In this document: positions 51,616 through 60,029 of the stretch, in pieces | How the letters are laid out: every line of letters starts with the position of its first letter | Numbering within the stretch: the stretch's first letter is position 1 | NCBI GenBank assembly: GCA_016722575.1 | Contig: JADKIY010000001.1 | Location: 558,001-622,000, forward strand | Source of the DNA: Elusimicrobiota bacterium | GTDB lineage: Bacteria > Elusimicrobiota > Elusimicrobia > FEN-1173 | Direction: 5' to 3' | Length of the DNA: 64,000 nucleotides | Made by a program: the position numbers and the translations under genes | Notes under the pieces: generated by a model | The model's input: only the letters and a program-made list of their open reading frames with translations | Databases searched by the model: none | Told to the model about the DNA's origin: nothing

Positions 51616-52654
51616 ATTAGGCGCCGCGCGCCTTCAGCAGGTCTTTTTAAAGACCGTTCCGCCCTTCCGCGGAGGGGGGAAGGACGCCCCCCTCAAAAAA
51701 TTGCGGCGCCACATTCGAAGCGTTTTGGCCGAGGGGGCTCCCCGGGGCGGCTGGCCCCGGGCGCGAAAAATCATCGGGTCGGCGGGGACGATCCGCGCCT
51801 TGGATCGCATTCACCGGGACGCCGGCGGCGATCGCCTGACGCCGGGGGACGTCGAGCGGTGGGCGGATCGGTTTTCAACCCTGACCCCGGCCGGCCTCCT
51901 TCGAATCCCCGGCATGGACCCCAAGCGCGTGGACATCATTTTGGCGGGCGCGGTGGTGTTGGGGGAAGTGGCCGAACGGTTGAAAGCCGATGACATCGAG
52001 GCGACGGATTTTGCCCTTCGGGACGGCATGTTGGAGGAGGAAATCCGGGGGCAACGCCGCGGGACCCGGACCTCGTTGGGAATGCATTTGGGGGATTTAA
52101 TCGGAACCGCCCGCCGGTGGGGCCAGCCACCGGCCCACCTTCGAAACGTGGAGCGGTTTGCCCGGACGCTGTTCGATCGGCTGGCCCCGTTGCACCGCCT
52201 CAAGCCCTTCTGGCGGGACACGTTGATCGCGGCGGCGTGCCTGCAGGACGTGGGGGAAATCGTGAGCCCCGTCCACCACGAGCGGCATTCCCACTACATG
52301 ATTCTCCACGCGGACGTTCCGGGGTTGGAAAACCGGGAGGCGGAGTTCCTGGCCGGATTGGCCCTGTGGCACAAGGCCGGCAAACCCGAAAAAAAAGAGT
52401 GGCCTTTTTCGGACAAATCCAAGCGGGCGCCCTTCCTGAAGCTCTTGGCGCTCCTGCGGATCGTGGACGCCTTGGCCAAGCCCCGGTCCCACCGGGTGTC
52501 GCTCGCGTCGGTTCGTCGGGGTTCCGGCGCGGTCCGGCTCTCGCTTCGGGGGCAACGCGCCGCCCTCGATTTGGCCGTGCTTCGGGTCGAGCAGAAAAAG
52601 GAATTGTTTGAAAAGGTTTTTAACGCGGATTTAAGCGCCGCCGGCCCCGGCTGA
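51500..52654 (+). CDS. ppx: Exopolyphosphatase/GppA phosphatase, C-terminal part
   Basis: This continues the ppx/gppA gene in the second frame (coding from about 51470; 51500 is the first GTG). It contains the second nucleotide-fold motif LVDIGGGSVEITF (about residues 13-25 of this fragment), the later GSAGTIRALDRIHR segment, and a C-terminal HD-like domain (about 200-330). In the HD-like domain the usual His-Asp pair reads Gln-Asp (CLQDVGEIV), followed by HHERHSHYMI. As a stand-alone protein it would lack half of the active site. It is convergent with the SixA-like gene, with a 9-nt gap. Confidence 0.83.
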   Translation: MLAHRAADPDPVALVDIGGGSVEITFCRGRRILRSSSFKLGAARLQQVFLKTVPPFRGGGKDAPLKKLRRHIRSVLAEGAPRGGWPRARKIIGSAGTIRALDRIHRDAGGDRLTPGDVERWADRFSTLTPAGLLRIPGMDPKRVDIILAGAVVLGEVAERLKADDIEATDFALRDGMLEEEIRGQRRGTRTSLGMHLGDLIGTARRWGQPPAHLRNVERFARTLFDRLAPLHRLKPFWRDTLIAAACLQDVGEIVSPVHHERHSHYMILHADVPGLENREAEFLAGLALWHKAGKPEKKEWPFSDKSKRAPFLKLLALLRIVDALAKPRSHRVSLASVRRGSGAVRLSLRGQRAALDLAVLRVEQKKELFEKVFNADLSAAGPG

Positions 52655-52663
52655 CCGCCGGGG

Positions 52664-53158
52664 TCAATCGAGCTTCTGCAGCAACCAGGACAGTCGCGGG
52701 GCGGCGCCCTTCTCGAACTCCACCTGGGCCCACCCGCCTTTTTTCAGCCGCATCCGCCCGCCCGTCGCCAACCGCAACGCCACCGGAACCCAATCCCCGT
52801 GGGAGCACACCACCGTCAGGGGCGAGGCGGCTTTCCGTTGTTCGTTGATGAATCGCCGGACGCGGTCTTCAAATTGATTGTGCGTTTCGGCGGGACGCTG
52901 TTCCAATAAGCGATCGTCCGTCCCCATGCGGACGCCGGTGAGTTTGGCGATGGGGCGAAGGGTTTCCAAGCATCGTTTCTTGGGGCTTGAGAGCAGCAGG
53001 GTGTTGGACGGCCGACCAAAAAAGGATTTGAACAACTTGAGGATCAGTCGGGCCTGCTCGCGCCCTTTGGCGCTCAATCCGTTGTCCAAGCCCGGGTGCG
53101 ACAACGATCGGTGGGCGTGGCGCAAGATTAACAGGGTGTGTCCCGCCCCCTTAGCCAC
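52664..53158 (-). CDS. SixA-like histidine phosphatase
   Basis: About 164 residues from a GTG at 53158 that overlaps the ppk1 stop and has GGAGG at good distance. Longer versions intrude into ppk1. The phosphate-pocket motif is LRHAHRS (normally RHG; about residues 12-18), the second His lies in VCSHGDWVP (about 117-125), and there is an Arg in SSPKKRCLETLRP. SixA family enzymes remove phosphate from phosphohistidine. The gene is the last of the pst-2/ppk1 operon; SixA-like genes often sit beside ppk1, which itself forms a phosphohistidine intermediate. Confidence 0.82.
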   Translation of the reverse strand: MAKGAGHTLLILRHAHRSLSHPGLDNGLSAKGREQARLILKLFKSFFGRPSNTLLLSSPKKRCLETLRPIAKLTGVRMGTDDRLLEQRPAETHNQFEDRVRRFINEQRKAASPLTVVCSHGDWVPVALRLATGGRMRLKKGGWAQVEFEKGAAPRLSWLLQKLD

Positions 53159-55307
53159 CCACGGCCTCCGGGGAACGGGACAGGGGCGTCCCCCGATAAC
53201 CGCGATTCGCCAATTCTTCAAAATAAAATTGCGCACGGATCGATTGACCGACAAAGGCGGGGGAGGTTCGGCGCGCCCGGGGGGTGGCCGTGTCCGCCAC
53301 CGATCGCTTTCGCCAGGTGCCCTGGGGGGTCAACTCCCGGCCCTTGACCGTGTCGGCCAGGTAGACCGGGACGACCACGTCTCGAATGTAGCGGAACAAC
53401 CGTTCGTCCCGGACGGGGAACGCCAACTCCAATCGCGAAAAGAAATTGCGGGGCATCCAATCCGCGCTCGATAAGTACATGCGATTGGCGGCGGCGAAGT
53501 AATAAATCCGGCTGTGTTCCAAAAACCGATCCACCAAGGAAATCACGCGAATGTTCTCGCTCAGCCCTTTGACGCCGGGGATCAACGCGCAGGCCCCGCG
53601 CACCACGAGGTCGACGGCGACGCCCGCTTGGGACGCGGCGTAAAGGCTTTCGACGATCGTCCGATCGACCAAGGCGTTGACCTTGGCGAAAAGGTAGGCG
53701 GGGCGGCCGGCCTTGGCGGCCTCGGATTCCTGTTGGATCAATTGCAGAAGCCGCCGGTGAAGTTTGGCCGGCGCCGGGACCAACGACTGGAATTGCGTGG
53801 GGATCTCCCCCGCGCAGACGGCGTCGAAAAACCGCCGGGCGTCTTCGCCCAGGGACGGGTCCGAGGTCAAAACGGCCAAATCCTCGTAGGCCCGGGCGGT
53901 GGCCGCGTTGTAGTTTCCGGTGGAAAGATGGGTGTAGAGTTTGTCGGTTCCTTGCTCGGTCCGGGTCACCAGGGCGATCTTGGCGTGCACCTTAAGCCGC
54001 CCGAACCCGAAGGCCACTTCCACGCCGGCTCGGCGCAGATCGTCCGCCAGCCGCAAATTGTTCATTTCGTCGAACCGGGCGCGCAGTTCGATGAGCACCC
54101 GGATTTTCTTGTGCCGGGCGGCTCCCTTCAGGGCTTCGACCACGGGCGAGAGCGCGTCGGTCCGGTACACCGTTTGTTGGATCCGCGTCACCCGGGGGTC
54201 GGCGCAGGCCGCCCGGATGAAATTGACGTACCCATCGAAGGATTCGTAGGGGTGGTGGAGAAGGATGTCGCGGTCCTTTAAAACGTCGAAGATCCCCTCC
54301 TTGGAGCGAAGGGATTCCAGCAAAAAAGGGCGGAGGGGCGGCAACGACAGCGCCGGGGCTCGCCGGGTGTTTTCGGGAAGCCGTCCCAGGGCGGACCAGA
54401 GCCCCTGAAGGACGAGGGAACCCGGCGCCGGCAGAATTTGACGGGGGGACAAGCGGAGGGCGGCCAGCACATGGTTCAGGGCTTCGGGGGAGGAATCCCC
54501 GGCGTATTGAAGGCGCACCGGGCGGCCGCGGTCCCGGGAGCCCAAGCCCGAACGGACCATGTCGGGAATGGAAGCGGGGTCGTCCCCTTCCGCGTGAACG
54601 GGAATGTCCCCGTCCCGGGTCAGGCGGAGGAGGTACGGCGGATCCGTGAGCCGGAAGGCGGGCCCCAGGTGGAGGTACAACAGGTCGTCCAGCAGGTGCC
54701 ATCGAATTTCCCCCCGGGCGTCCGGCGCGGTGACGAAGACGGGAGGAAGCGAACGCGGAATCGCGAACCACAAACCGGTGGGGAAAATGGCGGCCAGGCA
54801 CAGATTGTCGAGCGACATCAAGCGTGACGGTCGAAAGGGTTCCGGCGGGCGCAACTCGGGCAAAACATGCTGCTCGAAAAAAGCCTTCCCCTCCTCGAAG
54901 GCCGGGTCCGTGGGATCGGGACGCCGGACCAAGCGCACGCCGCGGGCCGCCAAAGCGGCCGCGAGCAAATCCAAGGTCTCGGCTTGTTTGGCGGTGAAAG
55001 CGGCCACCATGTCCAGCAACGCGTTCCGCACCCTCTTGAGGTGGCCGGCGTGGCCGGAGCGGCGTTGGGCCGCCACCCGGATGGAGCGGTCGAGGGAGGC
55101 GTAGCGGATCATGAAAAATTCGTCGAGATTGGACCCCGTGATGGCCAGGAATTTGACCCGCTCCAACAACGGGTTGGCGCTGGACCGGGCCTCGGCCAAC
55201 ACCCGTTCGTTGAATTGCAGGGCGCTCAAATCCCGATGAATGAATGGGCGGTGGGGGGCTTCCAACAGGTGCGGAAGCGTGGGGAGGAAACGGCGCGCGG
55301 ACGGCAT
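53151..55307 (-). CDS. ppk1: Polyphosphate kinase 1
   Basis: A 718-residue enzyme. The N-terminal domain starts with FIHRDLSALQFNERVL (about residues 22-37) and has the SNLDEFFMIR segment. The autophosphorylated histidine lies in GRLKVHAKIALVTR (about residue 440), followed by THLSTGNYN, and the second catalytic His in FLEHSRIYYFA (about 595). It polymerises ATP gamma-phosphate into polyphosphate. It lies 18 nt downstream of phoU-2 and is followed by the SixA-like gene, so phosphate uptake and storage are one transcription unit. Confidence 0.96.
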   Translation of the reverse strand: MPSARRFLPTLPHLLEAPHRPFIHRDLSALQFNERVLAEARSSANPLLERVKFLAITGSNLDEFFMIRYASLDRSIRVAAQRRSGHAGHLKRVRNALLDMVAAFTAKQAETLDLLAAALAARGVRLVRRPDPTDPAFEEGKAFFEQHVLPELRPPEPFRPSRLMSLDNLCLAAIFPTGLWFAIPRSLPPVFVTAPDARGEIRWHLLDDLLYLHLGPAFRLTDPPYLLRLTRDGDIPVHAEGDDPASIPDMVRSGLGSRDRGRPVRLQYAGDSSPEALNHVLAALRLSPRQILPAPGSLVLQGLWSALGRLPENTRRAPALSLPPLRPFLLESLRSKEGIFDVLKDRDILLHHPYESFDGYVNFIRAACADPRVTRIQQTVYRTDALSPVVEALKGAARHKKIRVLIELRARFDEMNNLRLADDLRRAGVEVAFGFGRLKVHAKIALVTRTEQGTDKLYTHLSTGNYNAATARAYEDLAVLTSDPSLGEDARRFFDAVCAGEIPTQFQSLVPAPAKLHRRLLQLIQQESEAAKAGRPAYLFAKVNALVDRTIVESLYAASQAGVAVDLVVRGACALIPGVKGLSENIRVISLVDRFLEHSRIYYFAAANRMYLSSADWMPRNFFSRLELAFPVRDERLFRYIRDVVVPVYLADTVKGRELTPQGTWRKRSVADTATPRARRTSPAFVGQSIRAQFYFEELANRGYRGTPLSRSPEAVGG

Positions 55308-55325
55308 GGGGGGATCCCCCGCGCG

Positions 55326-56012
55326 TTACCGGGGGGCGACGTCCAGGTCCGGAACGGTCGGAAGATGGCGGATGTCTTTTCCCAGCACCATGTAGACGAC
55401 GTCTTCGGCGATGTTGGTCGCGTGGTCGCCGATGCGTTCCATGTTCTTGGACAGCAGGATCAAATCAACAAACACTTCGGAACGGGGGGGATCGGTCCGG
55501 ATCAGGGAAATCAATTCCTTGAGCGCCCGGGCCTTCAAACGGTCTTCTTCTTTTTCCTGAGCCAACACCCGTTGGGCCAATTCGGTGTCCCGTTTGGCGT
55601 AGGCGTCGAGGGCGTTTCGCAGCATGGTTTGAGCCACCTGGGCCATGTGGGTCACCATGTTGATCTCGGGAACGGGCGGTTCGTTGAATAGATGGTAATA
55701 ACCGGTCTGGCTCGCGTTGACCGCCATGTCGGCAATTCGCTCCAAATCGTTGTTGACCTTCATGGCGGCGGCCAAGGTGCGCAGATCCCGGGCCATGGGC
55801 TGATGGAGGGCGATCAGCTTGATGGCGATTTCGTCGATTTCCACGTGGCGCCGGTTGGCTTCCACCTCCAAGGCGAAAACTTCTTGGGTCAAATCGCCGT
55901 TTCGTTCAATCAACGCCTTGACGGCTTTTTGGATCATTGATTCGCACAGGGCGCCCATTTCCAGGACGCGCTTTTCCAAATCCCGCAGGTCTTCGTCGAA
56001 ATGCCGTTCCAT
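55326..56012 (-). CDS. phoU: Phosphate signalling regulator PhoU (pst-2)
   Basis: About 228 residues from the ATG at 56012; the longer frame upstream lies over pstB and is rejected. Two helical PhoU repeats carry RIADMAVNASQ and RIGDHATNIAED motifs. The N-terminus (MERHFDEDL) is nearly the same as in PhoU-1, so the two are recent paralogs or came with each operon. It sits between pstB and ppk1. Confidence 0.95.
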   Translation of the reverse strand: MERHFDEDLRDLEKRVLEMGALCESMIQKAVKALIERNGDLTQEVFALEVEANRRHVEIDEIAIKLIALHQPMARDLRTLAAAMKVNNDLERIADMAVNASQTGYYHLFNEPPVPEINMVTHMAQVAQTMLRNALDAYAKRDTELAQRVLAQEKEEDRLKARALKELISLIRTDPPRSEVFVDLILLSKNMERIGDHATNIAEDVVYMVLGKDIRHLPTVPDLDVAPR

Positions 56013-56017
56013 GGGCG

Positions 56018-56812
56018 TCACCCAAACCTTCCCGTGATGTAATCCTCGGTGAGCTTGTTCGAGGGGTTCGTGAAAACCTTGTCCGTCACGTCGAATTCCG
56101 CCAGTTCGCCGATGTACATGAAGCCGGTAAAGTCCGACACCCGGGCGGCTTGTTGCATGTTGTGGGTGACGATCAGTATGGTCACCCGATTTTTTAAATC
56201 GGCCACCAGTTCCTCCACCTTGCCGGTGGCGATGGGGTCCAGGGCGGAGGTTGGTTCGTCGAACAGGATCATTTCGGGGTCGGTCACGAGGGCCCGGGCG
56301 ATGCAGAGACGCTGTTGTTGTCCGCCGGACAAGTTGGCGCCCAGGGTGTGAAGACGGTCTTTGACCTCCTCCCAGAGGGCCGCGCCCCGCAGGGCGGCCT
56401 CCACCCGGCCGGCGATTTCGGATTTGGGCATGCCGCCTCGAACCCGGAGTCCGTAGGCCACGTTTTCGAAGATCGTTTTGGGGAAGGGGTTGGCTTTTTG
56501 GAAGACCATGCTGATCCGCATGCGGACTTCGATGGGGTCGACCGTGGGGGCCAGGATATCGGTGTTCTCCGGCGAAAGGCGGATTTGCCCTTCGTAGCGG
56601 TTCCCGGGGTAAAGGTCGTGCATGCGGTTGAAGCACCGCAACAAGGTCGTCTTGCCGCATCCCGAAGGGCCGATCAAGGCGGTGACCTTCTTTTCGGGGA
56701 TCGCCAGGTTGATGTTTTTGAGCACCCGGTGGGTCCCGTAGTAAAAGCTTAGATTCTCCACCCGGGCTTTTTCGGCCAACCCGGCCAGGGGCGACGCCGT
56801 CGTTTCTACCAT
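56018..56812 (-). CDS. pstB: Phosphate ABC transporter ATPase PstB (pst-2)
   Basis: About 264 residues from the ATG at 56812, preceded by GAGG on the minus strand and overlapping the pstA stop by 7 nt; a longer N-terminus seen in frame is out of register with pstA and rejected. All motifs are canonical: GPSGCGKTT, MVFQKANPFP, LSGGQQQR, ILFDEP and IVTHNMQQA. It should work as a homodimer, in contrast to the two pst-1 ATPases. Confidence 0.95.
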   Translation of the reverse strand: MVETTASPLAGLAEKARVENLSFYYGTHRVLKNINLAIPEKKVTALIGPSGCGKTTLLRCFNRMHDLYPGNRYEGQIRLSPENTDILAPTVDPIEVRMRISMVFQKANPFPKTIFENVAYGLRVRGGMPKSEIAGRVEAALRGAALWEEVKDRLHTLGANLSGGQQQRLCIARALVTDPEMILFDEPTSALDPIATGKVEELVADLKNRVTILIVTHNMQQAARVSDFTGFMYIGELAEFDVTDKVFTNPSNKLTEDYITGRFG

Positions 56813-57720
56813 TTGATCCTCTTTCGGAAGCGGTATCGGATGGCGATGGCCGCCGCGTTCATGGCCAAGGTCATCCCCATCAAGATGAGGCCGGCGGCCG
56901 CGGCGTTCAGATGGAACGCTTTTTGCGGCCTCGACACCCAGTTGAAAAGTTGAATGGGCAGGACGGTGTAGGGCGAGGTGAGCCACTCAAAAGACAAAAA
57001 GGGAAATTTTCCGACGACGGGCGCCGGGGGGAGAAAAGCGATGAAGGTCAAGGCGCCCACGGTGATGAGGGGCGCGCTTTCGCCGATGGCCCGGGAGAGG
57101 CCGATGATCACGCCGGTCAAGATGCCGCCGGCGGAATAGGGCAGGATGTGGTGGCGAACCATCTGCCACTTGGTGGCGCCCACGGCGAAGGCGGCTTCCC
57201 GGATGGAGGCCGGAATGGTCCGGATCGCCTCCCGGGTGGCCATGATCACGATGGGCAGGATGAGCAGGGCCAGGGTCAGTCCCGCCGTCAGCACGCTTTG
57301 CCCCAGATGCAGGCCGTAGACGAAGACGCCCAGGGCCATCAACCCGTAGACGATGGAGGGAACGCCGGCCAAATTGGCGATGTTGATTTCGATCAAGGTC
57401 GTGATCCGGTTCTTCGGGGCGTATTCCTCCAGGTAAAGGCCCGCCGCCACCCCCAAGGGCACCGCGGCCAGGGCCGTGACCAGCATGACGACCGCCGTGC
57501 CGACCCAGGCGGAAAGCACGCCGGCTTTTTCGGGGAAACGGGAAGGGAAATTCGCGAAAAAGGAAAAGGAAAGGCGTCCCGCCCCGTCCATGGCCAGGTC
57601 GATCAACAAAGCCAAGAGCGTGAGGATGCCGACGCTCGTGGCCAGGAGGCCCAGAGCCGCGAACCAGCGATCGTGGCGTTTCCGCTGGGCGATGTCCGCT
57701 TTGAGGCCGCGCACGGTCAA
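56806..57720 (-). CDS. pstA: Phosphate ABC transporter permease PstA (pst-2)
   Basis: A 304-residue membrane protein with about six helices and the EAA-type loop AVGATKWQMVRHHILPYSAGG (about residues 190-210). It overlaps pstC by 4 nt (ATGA) and pstB by 7 nt. The charged N-terminal segment (KADIAQRKRHDRW) precedes the first helix. With PstC it forms the phosphate channel. Confidence 0.95.
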   Translation of the reverse strand: MTVRGLKADIAQRKRHDRWFAALGLLATSVGILTLLALLIDLAMDGAGRLSFSFFANFPSRFPEKAGVLSAWVGTAVVMLVTALAAVPLGVAAGLYLEEYAPKNRITTLIEINIANLAGVPSIVYGLMALGVFVYGLHLGQSVLTAGLTLALLILPIVIMATREAIRTIPASIREAAFAVGATKWQMVRHHILPYSAGGILTGVIIGLSRAIGESAPLITVGALTFIAFLPPAPVVGKFPFLSFEWLTSPYTVLPIQLFNWVSRPQKAFHLNAAAAGLILMGMTLAMNAAAIAIRYRFRKRIKW

Positions 57721-58754
57721 TAGGACTCCCGGTAGCGTTTGCGAAGAACGTGGCCCGCGATGTTGAAAACCAGCGTCATGAGCATCAGAGTCAATCCCGC
57801 GGCGAAAATGGTTTGGTAGCCGACGCTCCCGTGGGGCAAATCCCCCAGGGCGACCTGCACGATGTAGGCCGTGATGGTCGCGGCGGGCTGGAGGGGGTTC
57901 AAGGTCAGGTTGGGTTGCATGCCGGCCGCGATGGCCACGACCATGGTTTCGCCGATGGCCCGGGAAAATCCCAACACGAAGGCCGAGGCGATGCCGGAGA
58001 AGGCGGCCGGGACGACCACCCGCACGGAAGTTTGAAAGCGCGTGGCCCCCATGGCGTAGCTCGCCTCCCGAAGGATCATGGGAACCGCCCGCATGGCGTC
58101 TTCCGAAAGCGAGCTGACGTAGGGAATGATCATGACCCCGATCACCAGGCCCGCCGAAAGCATGTTGAACCCCGGCAAATCCTTGAAAACGTGCTGGAGG
58201 AGCGGCGTGACGAACAGGAGGGCGAAGTAGCCGAACACCACCGTGGGCACGGCCGTCAATAATTCGAGAAAAGGTTTGACCACCTCGCGCACGCGGTGGG
58301 GGGCGTACTCGCTCAAATACACGGCGGTGATGGTGCCCACCGGCAGGGCGAAGACCAGGGCCACGGCGGCCACGACCAGCGTTCCGCCCACCAGGGGGAG
58401 AATGCCGTAGTGGGCGTCGTCAAAAAGCGGCGTCCACTGGGTGTCCGTCAAAAACGTCCAAAGGGACACGTTGCGGAAAAAAGAAAGGGACTCCATGAGC
58501 AGAATGCCGACGATGCCCAAGGTGATGAGGACGGAGGAAAAGGCCGCGATAAACAAGACGGTTCGGACCGCCCGTTCTTCCCAGCGGCGCCACGCCCCGA
58601 CGCGCGCGCGGGGGAGCGTCGGGAACCGGGGGGGGGCAACGGGGCCGTCTTCCCGGGAGGCCGATGAAACCGTCGGTTTCACCGGCGGGGTCCGGGGAGG
58701 CATGGTTTTGGTCGCCAACAACGGGGCGAAGGTTTGGAGCGATTGCGTTCTCAT
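57717..58754 (-). CDS. pstC: Phosphate ABC transporter permease PstC (pst-2)
   Basis: A 345-residue membrane protein with about six helices after a long Pro-rich cytoplasmic N-terminus (about 60 residues). An alternative start at Met18 would shorten that tail. The EAA-type loop reads YAMGATRFQTSVRVVVPAAF, followed by GFSRAIGETMVVAIAAG, as in PstC. It is separated from pstS by 104 nt that contain stem-loops. Confidence 0.94.
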   Translation of the reverse strand: MRTQSLQTFAPLLATKTMPPRTPPVKPTVSSASREDGPVAPPRFPTLPRARVGAWRRWEERAVRTVLFIAAFSSVLITLGIVGILLMESLSFFRNVSLWTFLTDTQWTPLFDDAHYGILPLVGGTLVVAAVALVFALPVGTITAVYLSEYAPHRVREVVKPFLELLTAVPTVVFGYFALLFVTPLLQHVFKDLPGFNMLSAGLVIGVMIIPYVSSLSEDAMRAVPMILREASYAMGATRFQTSVRVVVPAAFSGIASAFVLGFSRAIGETMVVAIAAGMQPNLTLNPLQPAATITAYIVQVALGDLPHGSVGYQTIFAAGLTLMLMTLVFNIAGHVLRKRYRESY

Positions 58755-58762
58755 TTTTGGCT

Positions 58763-58822
58763 GTCCGGACCGTGACTCCCGAGCCGATCGTGGTGTTGGT
58801 GGGGGAGAGCCACGGTCCGGAC
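58763..58822 (-). other. Stem-loop between pstS-2 and pstC-2
   Basis: Perfect 12-bp arms (58763-58774 and 58811-58822) with a further inner pairing of CTCCC (58776-58780) and GGGAG (58803-58807). A second hairpin with a GAAA loop on the minus strand lies at about 58826-58846. Intergenic stem-loops after a binding-protein gene commonly stabilise the upstream mRNA, so that the binding protein is made in excess over the permease. Confidence 0.6.
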
Positions 58823-58858
58823 CCGTCCCGGCCTTTCGGTCGGGGCGGATCGCGGAAT

Positions 58859-59848
58859 TCAGATCTTCGGTTTCCGTTTCAACAGGTCTTGAATCTTGAC
58901 GCCGATCTCGGCTTTGCCGCCGAAAGCGGTCCCGGCTTGGCCGGACTGGAACCGGGCGAGCACGCCCGCGTATTCCTCGTTGGGCAGGGGAACGTACTTT
59001 ACTTCTTTCACCAGCGACGGGGCGTTTTTCAGATAAAACTCGACAAAGGCCTGGACCTCCGGTTTTTTCGAGGACCGTTTCGACGGGTAGATGAAGATGG
59101 GCCGCGCCAGCGGTTGGTAGGTGCCGTCCATGACGGTTTGTTCGGAGGGCAGCACTCCGCCGTTCCCGGCGTTGACCGCGACCGCTTTTAAGCGGTCTTT
59201 GTTTTCCACGTAGTAGGCCAGGCCGAAATAGCCCAGGGCGCCTTCGTCGGAGGCGATCCCTTGGACCAGGACGTTGTCGTCTTCCGAGGCGGTGTAATCC
59301 CCCCGGCTGGATTTGGCTTTGCCGTTGATGGCTTCGGTGAAGTAGTCGAAGGTGCCGGAATCCGAGCCCGCGCCATACAGCTTAAGGGCCTTGTCGGGCC
59401 ACGCGGGGTTCGCCTGGTTCCATTTCGTCACTTGCCCTTGGGCCGCCGGCTCCCAGATCTTTTTGAGCTCGGCGACGGTCATGGTGGCCGCCCAGGTGTT
59501 TTTGGGGTTGATCATGACGGTCAAGGCGTCGAAGGCGACGGGCAGTTCGTAATATTGAATGGCCGCGTCCAGGCAGGCGTCCATTTCCTTGCGGAGAATG
59601 GGCCGGGAGGCGTCGGAAATGTCCGTCTCTCCCCGGCAGAATTTCTTAAACCCGCCGCCGGTGCCTGAAATCCCCACCGTCACCTGAATGTCCGGGTGGG
59701 TTTTCATGAATTCCTCGGCCACCGCTTCGGTGATCGGGTAGACGGTGCTGGAACCGTCGATTTTGATGATTTTCTTTTCGGCCGCCGCGGGCAGGGCCCC
59801 GAGCATCAGGGCGATGGCCGCCAGGCCGCGAATCGATTTCTGAACCAT
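58859..59848 (-). CDS. pstS: Phosphate-binding protein PstS (pst-2)
   Basis: A 329-residue periplasmic protein with a signal peptide (about 1-23). Motifs GSSTVYPITEAVAEEF (about 32-47), SGTGGGFKKFCRGETDISDASR (about 60-81) and GSDSGTFDYF (about 160-169) are typical of the longer SphX-type PstS. It differs strongly from PstS-1 in length and sequence, so the two Pst systems are not a recent duplication. GGAGGA precedes the ATG, and a four-unit PHO-like array lies just upstream. Confidence 0.95.
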   Translation of the reverse strand: MVQKSIRGLAAIALMLGALPAAAEKKIIKIDGSSTVYPITEAVAEEFMKTHPDIQVTVGISGTGGGFKKFCRGETDISDASRPILRKEMDACLDAAIQYYELPVAFDALTVMINPKNTWAATMTVAELKKIWEPAAQGQVTKWNQANPAWPDKALKLYGAGSDSGTFDYFTEAINGKAKSSRGDYTASEDDNVLVQGIASDEGALGYFGLAYYVENKDRLKAVAVNAGNGGVLPSEQTVMDGTYQPLARPIFIYPSKRSSKKPEVQAFVEFYLKNAPSLVKEVKYVPLPNEEYAGVLARFQSGQAGTAFGGKAEIGVKIQDLLKRKPKI

Positions 59849-59870
59849 TTAATCCTCCGTGGTCATTCCG

Positions 59871-59924
59871 ATTTTACGATCCGACTGTGACCGTGGAATG
59901 ACATTCGTGTAACCGAAATGTAAC
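59871..59924 (-). promoter_or_regulatory. PHO-box-like array and promoter of pst-2
   Basis: On the minus strand, four 7-bp units occur at exact 11-bp period: GTTACAT (59924-59918), GTTACAC (59913-59907), GTCATTC (59902-59896) and GTCACAG (59891-59885). Eight bases later is the -10 box TAAAAT (59876-59871). This is the layout of PhoB-activated promoters, where the repeats replace the -35 box. Confidence 0.75.
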
Positions 59925-59933
59925 CAAATCGAT

Positions 59934-59983
59934 GGAGGGAGCGCCGAGCGGAAAATGAGGGAAACCACCCGGACGCTCCCTCC
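59934..59983 (-). terminator. Inverted repeat after the porin gene
   Basis: Perfect 10-bp arms (59934-59943 and 59974-59983) enclose 30 nt. The structure starts 46 nt after the porin stop and ends 10 nt before the PHO-like array. It probably separates the porin transcript from pst-2. No strong T-run follows. Confidence 0.5.
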
Positions 59984-60029
59984 GAATTGATTCACGACAA
60001 TCCCTCGTTGTCGAAGAGCGTTGCGATCC

